The notes under the pieces were generated by a model. The model was not told the origin of the DNA and ran no database searches. It saw only the letters and a program-made list of their open reading frames with translations. Positions 25,374 to 33,292 of a stretch of DNA of 64,000 bases are shown here, piece by piece (position 1 is the stretch's first letter; each line of letters opens with the position of its first letter). The position numbers and the translations under genes were made by a program. The DNA comes from Streptomyces sp. H27-H1. GTDB lineage: Bacteria; Actinomycetota; Actinomycetes; Streptomycetales; Streptomycetaceae. Where the stretch lies: assembly GCF_026627445.1 (NCBI RefSeq), contig NZ_JAPNLJ010000037.1, positions 1-64,000 on the forward strand, given 5' to 3'.

Positions 25374-25970
25374 GTGAGCACGACACCACCTGTTCTCGCC
25401 GCAGAGCTGGCGCAGGCGTGGGCCGATATTCAGCGGTACCACTCCGAGCTGCCTGACCTTGCCGCGCCCGAGTCCCTGATCGGAGAGTCCTCGTCCGCCT
25501 GCGGCGCCGAGCTCTCCTTCGAGCGACTGCTGCACGAGGCAGTCCACGGCATCGCCGCAGCCCGCGGAGTGCGTGACACTTCGCGCGCCGGCCGCTACCA
25601 CAACCGCAGGTTCCTCGCGATCGCCGAGGAGATGGGGCTGGACCACACCGACGAGCCACACGCGAGCAGCGGCTTCTCCCTGGTCTCGCTCAACCCCGAG
25701 GCGAAGAGGCGCTACCGGCCCACCATGGAGCGCCTCCATCGCGCACTGAAAGCCCATACGGTCGCCACGGCCGCCGACACCAAGCGCAGCTTCCGCGGCC
25801 CGGCCGCCCGGCACGGGTCCTCCGGCGGCGGCGTCCGCGTCAAAGCGGTCTGCGACTGCGGGCGCAACGTGCGCGTGGTCCCGTCCGTGCTGGCTCAGGC
25901 CCCGATCGTCTGCGGAGGCTGCATGAAGCCCTTCCGCATCCCCGAAGTGGCCATCGCGGTGGCCTCCTGA
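25374..25970 (+). CDS. SprT-like metallopeptidase-domain protein
   Basis: A 198-residue protein with a zincin-type HEAVH motif (residues 54-58), followed by RGVRDTSRAGRYHNRRFLAIAEEMGL, which fits the SprT-like pattern in which a third ligand lies about 20 residues on. The C-terminus has a zinc-ribbon-like arrangement (CDCG...CGGC, about residues 160-188), also seen in SprT proteins. Eukaryotic relatives (Spartan) degrade DNA-protein crosslinks; the bacterial role is unproven. The GTG start is preceded by no clear ribosome site. It is alone between proS and rpsP. Confidence 0.6.
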   Translation: MSTTPPVLAAELAQAWADIQRYHSELPDLAAPESLIGESSSACGAELSFERLLHEAVHGIAAARGVRDTSRAGRYHNRRFLAIAEEMGLDHTDEPHASSGFSLVSLNPEAKRRYRPTMERLHRALKAHTVATAADTKRSFRGPAARHGSSGGGVRVKAVCDCGRNVRVVPSVLAQAPIVCGGCMKPFRIPEVAIAVAS

Positions 25971-26022
25971 CCCGGCGGGCGGGCTCCGCGACCGCCCGGC
26001 CGAGCGCGCCGCGGGCGTGTGG

Positions 26023-26028
26023 CACAAT
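26023..26028 (+). promoter_or_regulatory. Candidate -10 of the rpsP operon
   Basis: CACAAT in the context TGTGGCACAATGG, about 135 bases upstream of rpsP, resembles a sigma-70-type -10 box. The same context (TGGCGCACAAT) precedes the DUF2469 gene. No clear -35 was identified. The long leader could hold ribosomal-protein control. Confidence 0.4.
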
Positions 26029-26161
26029 GGCTAGCTGTACTCGACAGTCGCATAGGACCCCTCTCTCCTCCGGCTGACGCGTCCATCGGGCACCCGAGTA
26101 CCGCAACCCCACGTGGCATCTCATGTGCCCAACCACGTCAAGTTCAGGAGACACCACTCCA

Positions 26162-26605
26162 GTGGCAGTCAAGATCAAGCTCAAGCGCCTCGGCAAGATT
26201 CGCCAGCCGCACTACCGCATCGTCGTCGCCGACGCCCGTACCCGTCGGGACGGTCGCGCGATCGAAGAGATCGGTATCTACCACCCGACGTACAACCCGT
26301 CGCGCATCGAGGTCAACGCCGAGCGTGCGCAGTACTGGCTGTCCGTCGGCGCCCAGCCCACCGAGGCTGTGCTCGCCATCCTGAAGCTCACCGGTGACTG
26401 GCAGGCGCACAAGGGCCTTCCGGCCCCCGCGCCGCTGCTGCAGCCGGCGACGAAGGAAAACAAGCGTCGCACCTTCGAAGAGTTCGCCAAGGCCCTCGAG
26501 GGCATCGGCGAGGGCAAGGGCGAAGCCATCACCCAGAAGGCGAAGAAGGCCGACAAGAAGGCGGACGAGGCTGAGGCCGAGACCGCCGAGTCGACCGAGG
26601 CCTGA
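26162..26605 (+). CDS. rpsP: 30S ribosomal protein S16
   Basis: A 147-residue S16. The conserved core (VKIKLKRLGKIRQPHYRIVVADAR..., GIYHPTYNP, LSVGAQPTEAV) occupies residues 1-90. It is followed by an actinobacterial extension of Lys, Ala and Glu that ends AESTEA. The GTG (VAVKIKL) follows AGGAGA at a slightly long distance. It is the first gene of the rpsP-khpA-rimM-trmD-rplS cluster; khpA begins two bases after the stop. Confidence 0.97.
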   Translation: MAVKIKLKRLGKIRQPHYRIVVADARTRRDGRAIEEIGIYHPTYNPSRIEVNAERAQYWLSVGAQPTEAVLAILKLTGDWQAHKGLPAPAPLLQPATKENKRRTFEEFAKALEGIGEGKGEAITQKAKKADKKADEAEAETAESTEA

Positions 26606-26607
26606 GC

Positions 26608-26847
26608 ATGCTCGAGGAGGCTCTTGAGCACCTCGTGAAGGGCATCGTGGACAACCCCGACGAAGTGCAGGTCGCCTCGCGCGACCTGCGCCGCGGGCAG
26701 GTGCTGGAGGTTCGGGTCCACCCCGACGACCTCGGCAAGGTGATCGGCCGCAACGGCCGCACCGCACGTGCTCTGCGTACCGTCGTGGGCGCCATCGGCG
26801 GCCGGGGGATCCGCGTCGACCTCGTCGACGTGGACCAGGTTCGCTGA
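26608..26847 (+). CDS. khpA: KH-domain RNA-binding protein
   Basis: A 79-residue single KH domain protein with the GxxG loop in context GKVIGRNGRTARALRTVV. It is the conserved small KH protein encoded between rpsP and rimM in many Gram-positive bacteria, called KhpA where studied; elsewhere it pairs with KhpB/Jag in RNA binding. The tight spacing to rpsP indicates shared expression. The start ATG lies within TGAGCATG right after the rpsP stop, and translation may be coupled. Confidence 0.9.
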   Translation: MLEEALEHLVKGIVDNPDEVQVASRDLRRGQVLEVRVHPDDLGKVIGRNGRTARALRTVVGAIGGRGIRVDLVDVDQVR

Positions 26848-26864
26848 GAAGTTGAATCACCGGC

Positions 26865-26902
26865 ACGGGCCGGGGAGGGCATACGTGCCCGCCCCGGCCC
26901 GT
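26865..26902 (+). terminator. Stem-loop between khpA and rimM
   Basis: ACGGGCCGGGG pairs with CCCCGGCCCGT, and inside GGGCA pairs with TGCCC around TACG. It may act as a partial terminator or RNA-processing site that lowers rimM-trmD expression relative to rpsP. Confidence 0.5.
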
Positions 26903-26928
26903 CGTCGTCTGAACAGGAGAGACACACA

Positions 26929-27486
26929 GTGGAGCTGGTAGTCGCGCGGATCGGCCGCGCCCACGGGATCAAGGGTGAGGTCAGCGTAGAGGTGCGTACC
27001 GACGAGCCCGAGCAGCGGCTCGGGCCCGGTGCCGTCCTACGGACCGACCCGGCGGCGGCCGGACCGCTGACCATCGAAACGGGCCGGGTGCACAGCGGCA
27101 GGCTGATGCTGCGCTTCGCGGGGGTCAAGGACCGCACCGGCGCCGAGGCGCTGCGCAACATCCTGCTCATCGCCGACGTGGACCCGGAGGAGCTGCCGGC
27201 CGAGCCCGACGAGTACTACGACCACCAGCTGATGGACCTCGACGTGGTCCTGCAGGACGGTACGGAGATCGGCCGGATCACCGAGATCTCCCACCTGCCC
27301 ACGCAGGACCTGTTCATCGTCGAGCGGCCGGACGGCACCGAGGTGATGATCCCCTTCGTCGAGGAGATCGTCGCCGAGATCGACCTCGCCGAGCAGCGCT
27401 GCGTGATCACCCCGCCGCCCGGGCTCATCGACGAGCACGAGGCGGTCGTCGTCTCGACCCGGGACGAGGACGGGGAAGACGCCTGA
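26929..27486 (+). CDS. rimM: Ribosome maturation factor RimM
   Basis: A 185-residue 30S assembly factor that binds S19 during head maturation. The N-terminal RimM barrel begins VVARIGRAHGIKGEVSVEVRTD; the C-terminal PRC barrel contains EYYDHQLMDLDV and VMIPFVEEIVAEID. The GTG start follows CAGGAGAG. The stop overlaps the trmD start (TGATG), as in many bacteria. Confidence 0.97.
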   Translation: MELVVARIGRAHGIKGEVSVEVRTDEPEQRLGPGAVLRTDPAAAGPLTIETGRVHSGRLMLRFAGVKDRTGAEALRNILLIADVDPEELPAEPDEYYDHQLMDLDVVLQDGTEIGRITEISHLPTQDLFIVERPDGTEVMIPFVEEIVAEIDLAEQRCVITPPPGLIDEHEAVVVSTRDEDGEDA

Positions 27487-28307
27487 TGCGTCTCGACGTC
27501 GTCACGATCTTCCCCGAGTACCTGGAACCGCTCAACGTCTCCCTGGTCGGCAAGGCCCGGGCGCGCGGGCAGCTCGACGTACACGTCCACGACCTGCGGG
27601 ACTGGACGTACGACCGGCACAACACGGTGGACGACACCCCGTACGGCGGCGGTCCCGGCATGGTCATGAAGACCGAGCCCTGGGGCGAGGCCCTGGACGC
27701 GGCGCTGGCCGACGGCTACGAGGCGGGCGCGCACGGGCCCGTCATCGTCGTCCCCACCCCCAGCGGCCGGCCGTTCACCCAGGAACTGGCCGTCGAGCTC
27801 TCCGAGCGCCCCTGGCTGATCTTCACCCCGGCCCGGTACGAGGGCATCGACCGCCGGGTCATGGACGAGTACGCCACACGCCTCCCGGTCTACGAGGTGT
27901 CCATCGGCGACTACGTCCTGGCCGGGGGCGAGGCGGCCGTCCTGGTCGTCACCGAGGCCGTGGCCCGGCTGCTCCCCGGGGTGCTCGGCAACGCCGAATC
28001 GCACCGCGACGACTCCTTCGCGGCCGGGGACATGGCCAACCTGCTGGAGGGGCCCGTCTACACCAAGCCTCCGCAGTGGCGCGGCCACGGGATCCCGGAC
28101 GTGCTGGTCAGCGGCCACCACGGCAAGATCGCCCGCTGGCGCCGCGACGAGGCCTTCCGCCGTACGGCGAGCAACCGCCCGGATCTGATCGAGCGCTGCG
28201 AGGCCTCCGCCTTCGACAAGAAGGACCGCGAGCTGCTGAGCATCCTCGGCTGGAAGCCGTCTCCCGACGGCCGATTTTGGCGCAGGCCCCAGGCCGTGGA
28301 AGAATAG
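27486..28307 (+). CDS. trmD: tRNA (guanine37-N1)-methyltransferase TrmD
   Basis: A 273-residue SPOUT-class enzyme that makes m1G37 in tRNAs reading CNN codons and prevents frameshifting. The start MRLDVVTIFPEY, the DDTPYGGGPGMVMK stretch, and the knot sequence YEVSIGDYVLAGGEAAVLVVTEAVARLLPGVLGN are diagnostic; PPQWRGHGIPDVLVSGHH lies in the C-terminal domain. Translation is probably coupled to rimM by the one-base overlap. Confidence 0.97.
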   Translation: MRLDVVTIFPEYLEPLNVSLVGKARARGQLDVHVHDLRDWTYDRHNTVDDTPYGGGPGMVMKTEPWGEALDAALADGYEAGAHGPVIVVPTPSGRPFTQELAVELSERPWLIFTPARYEGIDRRVMDEYATRLPVYEVSIGDYVLAGGEAAVLVVTEAVARLLPGVLGNAESHRDDSFAAGDMANLLEGPVYTKPPQWRGHGIPDVLVSGHHGKIARWRRDEAFRRTASNRPDLIERCEASAFDKKDRELLSILGWKPSPDGRFWRRPQAVEE

Positions 28308-28441
28308 GCGGCTGCTGTGTGCTCGCGTGCGCCCCTGCCACAGGGGGACAGTCGCCCGCCGAGTCCCGCAGCTCCCGAATTCTCTACGGAAACCCCGCAT
28401 CGGCGGCCTGTGGCGTCATGCGAAGAAAGCAGACGAATCCC

Positions 28442-28792
28442 ATGTCTCACCTGCTCGATGGCGTCAACGCCGCCACCCTGCGCTCGGACGTCCCGGCCTT
28501 CCGCCCGGGTGACACCGTCAACGTTCACGTCCGCGTGATCGAGGGCAACCGCTCCCGTATCCAGCAGTTCAAGGGTGTCGTCATCCGCCGTCAGGGCGCC
28601 GGCGTCTCCGAGACCTTCTCGGTCCGCAAGGTCTCCTTCAGCGTCGGCGTGGAGCGCACCTTCCCGGTCCACTCCCCGATCTTCGAGAAGATCGAGCTCG
28701 TCACCCGCGGTGACGTGCGTCGCGCCAAGCTGTACTTCCTCCGTGAGCTCCGCGGCAAGGCCGCGAAGATCAAGGAGAAGCGCGACCGCTGA
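28442..28792 (+). CDS. rplS: 50S ribosomal protein L19
   Basis: A 116-residue L19 with PAFRPGDTVNVHVRVIEGNRSRIQQFKGVVI and VERTFPVHSPIFEKIEL. The ATG beginning MSHLLDG is used; the frame runs far upstream through trmD but without protein character. The 134-base leader is long enough for a regulatory structure, but I could not define one. Confidence 0.97.
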   Translation: MSHLLDGVNAATLRSDVPAFRPGDTVNVHVRVIEGNRSRIQQFKGVVIRRQGAGVSETFSVRKVSFSVGVERTFPVHSPIFEKIELVTRGDVRRAKLYFLRELRGKAAKIKEKRDR

Positions 28793-28822
28793 TCTGCTCC
28801 CGGGGTTCAGGGGAAGGCCGGA

Positions 28823-28828
28823 TAGGCT
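28823..28828 (+). promoter_or_regulatory. Candidate -10 of a near-leaderless sipW promoter
   Basis: TAGGCT lies nine bases before the sipW ATG, so transcription would start at or within two bases of the start codon. No ribosome site is evident for sipW. Confidence 0.35.
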
Positions 28829-28837
28829 CTCCCCCCG

Positions 28838-29584
28838 ATGGACACCGAAGCACCTCACACGCAGCGCGGCCACTCTTCCCCCGACGAGGGGGAGGAGAGG
28901 TCGCGTTTCGTGTTTTCCGGGGCGGCCCCGGGCCCAGGCAGGTCCGGGTGGCTGACCTGGCGGCGGGCCGGGCTGCTCGGCGCGGCCTGCACCGTCTTCC
29001 TGCTGCTGCTCAGCAATTTCGTGCTCCAGCCCTTCCTGATCCCGAGCCGCTCGATGGAGCCCACGCTCGCCGTCGGCGACCGGGTCCTGGTCAACAAGCT
29101 GGCGTACCGTTTCGGCGGCCCGCCGGAGCGCGGGGACGTCGTGGTCTTCGACGGCACGGGCTCCTTCGTACGTGAGGCCCCGGCCGGGAATCCGGTCGGC
29201 GACGCCGTGCACGGCGTCGCCTCGGCGCTCGGGCTGGCCGAGCCCTCGGACACCGATTTCGTGAAGCGGGTCGTGGGCGTCGGCGGGGACGACGTGGTGT
29301 GCGACGAGAACGGCCGGATCAAGGTCAACGGGGTGCTGCTGGACGAGCCGTACCTCTTTCCCGGCGACTCGGGATCGAAAGTGCCGTTCCGTATCGTCGT
29401 GCCCCTTGGGAGCCTGTGGGTCATGGGTGATCATCGTTCCCAGTCCCGGGATTCACGGGACCACCTGGGCGAGCCGGGCGGGGGGATGGTGCCGGTGGAG
29501 AAGGTGATCGGGCGGGCCGACTGGATCGGCTGGCCGGTGTCACGCTGGGGCGGCGTTGGTTCCGTGGGCGGTGGTCGTGGGTAG
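28838..29584 (+). CDS. sipW: Type I signal peptidase SipW
   Basis: First of four tandem signal peptidases, 248 residues. After a 35-residue cytoplasmic head comes one membrane helix (LLGAACTVFLLLLSNFVLQPFLI), then the catalytic Ser in PSRSMEPTL, the VLVNKLAYRF box C-like stretch, the Lys in DFVKRVVGVGGD, and the GDHRSQSRDSR motif. Signal peptidase I uses a Ser/Lys dyad on the outer face to release exported proteins. Symbols follow the S. lividans/coelicolor sipWXYZ order. The stop overlaps the next start by eight bases. Confidence 0.9.
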   Translation: MDTEAPHTQRGHSSPDEGEERSRFVFSGAAPGPGRSGWLTWRRAGLLGAACTVFLLLLSNFVLQPFLIPSRSMEPTLAVGDRVLVNKLAYRFGGPPERGDVVVFDGTGSFVREAPAGNPVGDAVHGVASALGLAEPSDTDFVKRVVGVGGDDVVCDENGRIKVNGVLLDEPYLFPGDSGSKVPFRIVVPLGSLWVMGDHRSQSRDSRDHLGEPGGGMVPVEKVIGRADWIGWPVSRWGGVGSVGGGRG

Positions 29585-30440
29585 CCGCGGGCGCTCGCGG
29601 GACGACCGGGACGAGGGCGCGGACGCGGAGCCGGAGCACGAAGCGGGAGCCGAGCCGGCGGAGCCGGGCGGCCGGGCCGACCGCAGGCGCCTGGCCCGCC
29701 GGGTCCGGCGCAGACGGCGTACCCGCCGGATGGGGGAGCTGCCCCTGCTGGTGGTGGTCGCGCTGTGCATCGCTCTGGTCCTCAAGACCTTCCTGGTGCA
29801 GGCCTTCTTCATCCCGTCGGGCTCCATGGAGCAGACGATCCGGATCGGCGACCGGGTCCTGGTGGACAAGCTGACCCCGTGGTTCGGCTCCAAGGTCGAG
29901 CGCGGCGAGGTCGTCGTGTTCAAGGACCCGGGAGGCTGGCTGGGCAGCGACGGCGTCCAGCCCGCGCAGGACCCGGTGGGGATCAAGCAGATCAAGCAGA
30001 CCCTCACCTTCATCGGCCTGCTGCCCTCGGCGAACGAACAGGACCTGATCAAGCGGGTCATCGGCGTCGGCGGGGACACCGTGAAGTGCTGCGACGCCCG
30101 GGGCCGGGTCACCGTCAACGGATCGCCGCTCGACGAGTCGTACGTGAACCCGGGCAACGCGCCCTCCGAGATCCGCTTCGAGGTGCAGGTGCCCGTGGGC
30201 CGGCTCTTCGTCATGGGCGACCACCGTGCGAATTCCGCCGACTCCCGCTACCACCTCGACGAAGGTTTCCACGGCACGATCGACGAGAGCGGGGTGGTCG
30301 GTCAGGCCGTGGTGATCGCCTGGCCGTTCGGGCACTGGCACCGGCTGGAACAGCCCGCCACCTTCCGCATGGTTCCCGACCAGGCGCGCGGCGGCCGTCG
30401 CGCGCCCCGTAGGCGCCGGGGCGGCTCCTCATTCGCATAG
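29577..30440 (+). CDS. sipX: Type I signal peptidase SipX
   Basis: A 287-residue signal peptidase. A highly charged Arg/Glu-rich cytoplasmic region of about 60 residues precedes the helix LPLLVVVALCIALVLKTFLVQAFFI. Catalytic elements are PSGSMEQTI (Ser), DLIKRVIGVGGDTV (Lys) and MGDHRANSADSRYH. A basic C-terminal tail (ARGGRRAPRRRRGG) follows the last hydrophobic stretch. Among several possible in-frame starts I chose the GTG at the sipW overlap. Confidence 0.88.
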   Translation: MGSRGRSRDDRDEGADAEPEHEAGAEPAEPGGRADRRRLARRVRRRRRTRRMGELPLLVVVALCIALVLKTFLVQAFFIPSGSMEQTIRIGDRVLVDKLTPWFGSKVERGEVVVFKDPGGWLGSDGVQPAQDPVGIKQIKQTLTFIGLLPSANEQDLIKRVIGVGGDTVKCCDARGRVTVNGSPLDESYVNPGNAPSEIRFEVQVPVGRLFVMGDHRANSADSRYHLDEGFHGTIDESGVVGQAVVIAWPFGHWHRLEQPATFRMVPDQARGGRRAPRRRRGGSSFA

Positions 30441-30544
30441 TGTGTCCTTGGTCTCCCGCGCCTTCGGGAACTCCCGCTCGTTAGGGGAGGGGAGGGCCCG
30501 TGCCGCATCAGGCCCGGGCGTCGATTTCCGAACGAGGAGTGAAT

Positions 30545-31468
30545 GTGGGGGACGTGGCGGTTGGTGCGCGGTCCGGACGCGACGAGGGCGGCGAGGAGCC
30601 GGACGACTCCGTCAAGCGCGATGCCGTGGAGAACGACGGCGACGCGATGGACGGCGCCGCGGCACGCCCGCACCGTTCGTTCTGGAAGGAGCTGCCGCTC
30701 CTGGTCGGCATCGCCCTGCTGCTCGCTCTGCTGATCAAGACCTTCCTGGTGCAGGCGTTCTCCATCCCCTCCGACTCGATGCAGAACACCCTGCAGCGAG
30801 GCGACCGGGTGCTGGTGGACAAGCTGACGCCGTGGTTCGGATCGGAGCCCGAGCGCGGTGAGGTCGTGGTCTTCCACGACCCGTCGAACTGGCTGAGCGG
30901 GGAAGCCACCCCGGACGCCAACATCGCGCAGAAGGCCCTCAGCTGGATCGGCCTCATGCCGTCCGCCGAGGAGCGGGACCTGATCAAGCGGACGATCGCC
31001 ATCGGCGGTGACACGGTCGAGTGCAAGAAGGGCGGACCGGTCGTCGTCAACGGCAAGGAGCTCGACGAGCCGTACATCTTCCCGGGCAACACCCCCTGCG
31101 ACGACTTCCCCTTCGGGCCGCTCACCGTGCCCAAGGGCAAGATCTGGGTGATGGGCGACCACCGGCAGAACTCGCAGGACTCCCGCTACCACCAGCAGGA
31201 CTCCACCCAGGGCTTCGTGCCCGTCAGCGATGTCGTCGGACGCGCCGTGGTGGTCGCCTGGCCGATCACCCGCTGGTCCACGCTGCCGGTTCCGGAGACC
31301 TTCGACCAGCCGGGCATCGGCAACCAGACCAAGGCCACCGCGCTCGGCCTGGGAGCCGCCGGGCTGGCGCCCGTCGGGCTCGGACCGGCCGCGCTCGGCT
31401 TCGCCGGCGTCGTGCCGGTCCTGCTGTGGCGCAGGCGGAGGCTGACCGCGGGGCCTACCGGCAGGTAG
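30545..31468 (+). CDS. sipY: Type I signal peptidase SipY
   Basis: A 307-residue signal peptidase. The N-terminal helix is LPLLVGIALLLALLIKTFLVQAFSI; the catalytic Ser is in PSDSMQNTL and Lys in DLIKRTIAIGGDTV; GDHRQNSQDSRYH follows. Unlike SipX, a C-terminal Ala/Gly/Leu helix (ALGLGAAGLAPVGL onward) suggests a second membrane anchor ending in RRRR. The GTG was chosen because GAGGAG lies six bases upstream. In S. lividans SipY has been reported as the major signal peptidase; whether that holds here is unknown. Confidence 0.9.
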   Translation: MGDVAVGARSGRDEGGEEPDDSVKRDAVENDGDAMDGAAARPHRSFWKELPLLVGIALLLALLIKTFLVQAFSIPSDSMQNTLQRGDRVLVDKLTPWFGSEPERGEVVVFHDPSNWLSGEATPDANIAQKALSWIGLMPSAEERDLIKRTIAIGGDTVECKKGGPVVVNGKELDEPYIFPGNTPCDDFPFGPLTVPKGKIWVMGDHRQNSQDSRYHQQDSTQGFVPVSDVVGRAVVVAWPITRWSTLPVPETFDQPGIGNQTKATALGLGAAGLAPVGLGPAALGFAGVVPVLLWRRRRLTAGPTGR

Positions 31469-31512
31469 GGTGCCGCCCAGGTCGACGATCTCCGAGTGTG
31501 GGGGCGCTTGCA

Positions 31513-32289
31513 ATGGGCGGAACACGAGCAATACGAGCAGGTGACGGCGATGGCCGCGGTGCTCTCGGCAGCACACTGTCGGGAATAGCCGTGGCCATCG
31601 GCTTTGTGCTCTTCCTGGGCGGGTTCGTGTGGGGAGCCGTCGTGTACCAGCCGTACACGGTGCCGACCGACTCGATGGTGCCGACGGTGAAACCCGGAGA
31701 CCGGGTACTGGCCCAGCGCATCACCGGGGGAGAGGTGCGCCGCGGGGACGTGGTGATCTTCAAGGACGAGCAGTGGAGCGATTCGCCGATGGTCAAGCGG
31801 GTCGTCGGCATCGGCGGTGACACGGTCAGGTGCTGCGGTGACGGCGGACGGCTCACCGTGAACGGCAAGGTGCTGGACGAGCCGTACATCGAGGCGGAGA
31901 AGCTCGACGTGGCCGGCGCCCCGGGCGGCTCGGCCTCCCGGACGCCGTTCGAGGTGACGGTGCCGGAGGGCAACCTCTTCCTGCTCGGTGACCGGCGCGG
32001 AGCCTCGCTGGACTCCCGGGCACACCTGGAGGAGGCCGGACAGGGCACGGTGGCCCGTTCGGCGGTGAAGGCCCGTGTCGACGCCCTCGCATGGCCTGCC
32101 ATGTCGATGCTGGAACGGCCCAAGACCTACGCGGCCCTGCCCGGCGGGATCTCGACGGCGGGGCCGCTGCGGCTCCAGGTGGCCGCGGTGGCGGCCGGAG
32201 CCGCCATGGTGGTGCTCGGAGCCGCGTACGGGCCGGTCGTACGGGTTCTCGGGCGCGGGCGGCGGCGGGAGCAGGCAGATGGCCGCTGA
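31513..32289 (+). CDS. sipZ: Type I signal peptidase SipZ
   Basis: A 258-residue signal peptidase and the most divergent of the four. It has an N-terminal helix (IAVAIGFVLFLGGFVWGAVVY), catalytic Ser in VPTDSMVPTV, Lys in MVKRVVGIGGDTV, and GDRRGASLDSRAH where the others have GDHR. A C-terminal helix (LQVAAVAAGAAMVVLGAAYG) is a second anchor. The next gene, a Nudix hydrolase, overlaps its end by 11 bases, so sipZ heads its own translationally coupled pair. Confidence 0.88.
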   Translation: MGGTRAIRAGDGDGRGALGSTLSGIAVAIGFVLFLGGFVWGAVVYQPYTVPTDSMVPTVKPGDRVLAQRITGGEVRRGDVVIFKDEQWSDSPMVKRVVGIGGDTVRCCGDGGRLTVNGKVLDEPYIEAEKLDVAGAPGGSASRTPFEVTVPEGNLFLLGDRRGASLDSRAHLEEAGQGTVARSAVKARVDALAWPAMSMLERPKTYAALPGGISTAGPLRLQVAAVAAGAAMVVLGAAYGPVVRVLGRGRRREQADGR

Positions 32290-32824
32290 CGCGACGGGGC
32301 CTGGGGCCGGGCCGGATGGTCTGGCCGGGTCGCGTGGGCCGGCCGGGCCGCGCAAGGTGGCGCGGGTGATCCTGCTGGACCCGCAGGACAGGATCCTGCT
32401 GATGCACGGATTCGAGCCGCAAGACCCGGCGGACGACTGGTGGTTCACCCCGGGCGGCGGTCTCGAGGGGGCCGAGACCCGGGAGCAGGCCGCGCTCCGC
32501 GAGCTCGCCGAGGAGACCGGGATCACCGGCGTGCAGCTGGGGCCGGTGCTGTGGCACCGCTACTGCTCGTTCCCCTTCGACGGGCGCCGCTGGGAGCAGG
32601 ACGAGTGGTACTTCCTGGCCCGGACCACACAGACGGCGACCGTGCTGGGCGGCCTCACCGAGCTGGAGCGCCGTAGCGTCTCGGGCACCAAGTGGTGGAC
32701 CTCCGAGGAACTTCTTGCGGCACATGAGACGGTGTACCCGACCAGACTCGCAGAGCTGCTCCGCACGCTGCTCGACGATGGTCCCCCGGGTGCGCCCGTG
32801 AACCTGGCCCCGGAAATCGTTTAG
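32279..32824 (+). CDS. Nudix hydrolase
   Basis: A 181-residue Nudix enzyme. The Nudix box fits GX5EX7REUXEEXGU exactly: a Gly, five residues, Glu, seven residues, then RELAEETGI (about residues 60-82). The leading WWFTPGGG and the WYFLAR strand support it. The substrate, a nucleoside diphosphate linked to some other moiety, is not predictable. It overlaps sipZ by 11 bases, and GCAGGCAG precedes the ATG. Residues 1-24 are Gly/Pro-rich and probably disordered. Confidence 0.88.
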   Translation: MAADATGPGAGPDGLAGSRGPAGPRKVARVILLDPQDRILLMHGFEPQDPADDWWFTPGGGLEGAETREQAALRELAEETGITGVQLGPVLWHRYCSFPFDGRRWEQDEWYFLARTTQTATVLGGLTELERRSVSGTKWWTSEELLAAHETVYPTRLAELLRTLLDDGPPGAPVNLAPEIV

Positions 32825-32842
32825 GGGCGCACGGGCCTGGCG

Positions 32843-32848
32843 CACAAT
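32843..32848 (+). promoter_or_regulatory. Candidate -10 of the DUF2469 gene
   Basis: CACAAT in TGGCGCACAATAGG lies about 30 bases before the start, in the same context as upstream of rpsP. Confidence 0.3.
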
Positions 32849-32879
32849 AGGGGGACGCACGGCTGAAGGGGAACATGCC

Positions 32880-33188
32880 ATGAGTGCCGAGGACCTCGAG
32901 AAGTACGAGACCGAGATGGAGCTGAAGCTCTATCGCGAGTACCGCGACGTCGTCGGGCTGTTCAAGTATGTGATCGAGACCGAACGCCGTTTCTACCTCA
33001 CCAACGATTACGAGATGCAAGTGCACTCGGTGCAGGGGGAGGTCTTCTTCGAGGTCTCGATGGCCGACGCGTGGGTCTGGGACATGTACCGGCCGGCTCG
33101 CTTCGTCAAGCAGGTGCGGGTACTGACCTTCAAGGACGTGAACATCGAGGAGCTCAACAAGAGCGATCTCGAGCTTCCGGGCAGCTGA
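32880..33188 (+). CDS. DUF2469 protein
   Basis: A 102-residue cytosolic protein of the actinobacterial DUF2469 family, rich in charged and aromatic residues (KYETEMELKLYREYRDVVGLFKYV..., TERRFYLTNDYEM, ADAWVWDMYRPARFVK). Function unknown. The ATG follows GAAGGGGAA. The family is well conserved in Streptomyces and Mycobacterium and usually sits near the rplS-sip-yraN genes, as here. Confidence 0.9.
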   Translation: MSAEDLEKYETEMELKLYREYRDVVGLFKYVIETERRFYLTNDYEMQVHSVQGEVFFEVSMADAWVWDMYRPARFVKQVRVLTFKDVNIEELNKSDLELPGS

Positions 33189-33210
33189 TTCCCTCCCCGG
33201 GGTGACGGGG

Positions 33211-33237
33211 TTGTCCACATCGCCCCGGTTGTCCACC
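33211..33237 (+). promoter_or_regulatory. Pair of DnaA boxes
   Basis: TTGTCCACA (33211-33219) is the exact preferred Streptomyces DnaA box. TTGTCCACC (33229-33237), one mismatch away, follows in the same orientation 18 bases later. They lie in the 104-base gap between the DUF2469 gene and yraN. Confidence 0.55.
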
Positions 33238-33292
33238 AAGATCCACGAGGTGGGCGGGGACGCGGGATCGTCGGTGCCGGAGGTGGTGCCGG

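Noticed and set aside
28838..32289. Four similar genes as frameshifted fragments or an assembly duplication
   Set aside because: Each has its own start, membrane helix and complete Ser/Lys dyad with clearly different sequence; four adjacent sip genes are known in Streptomyces.
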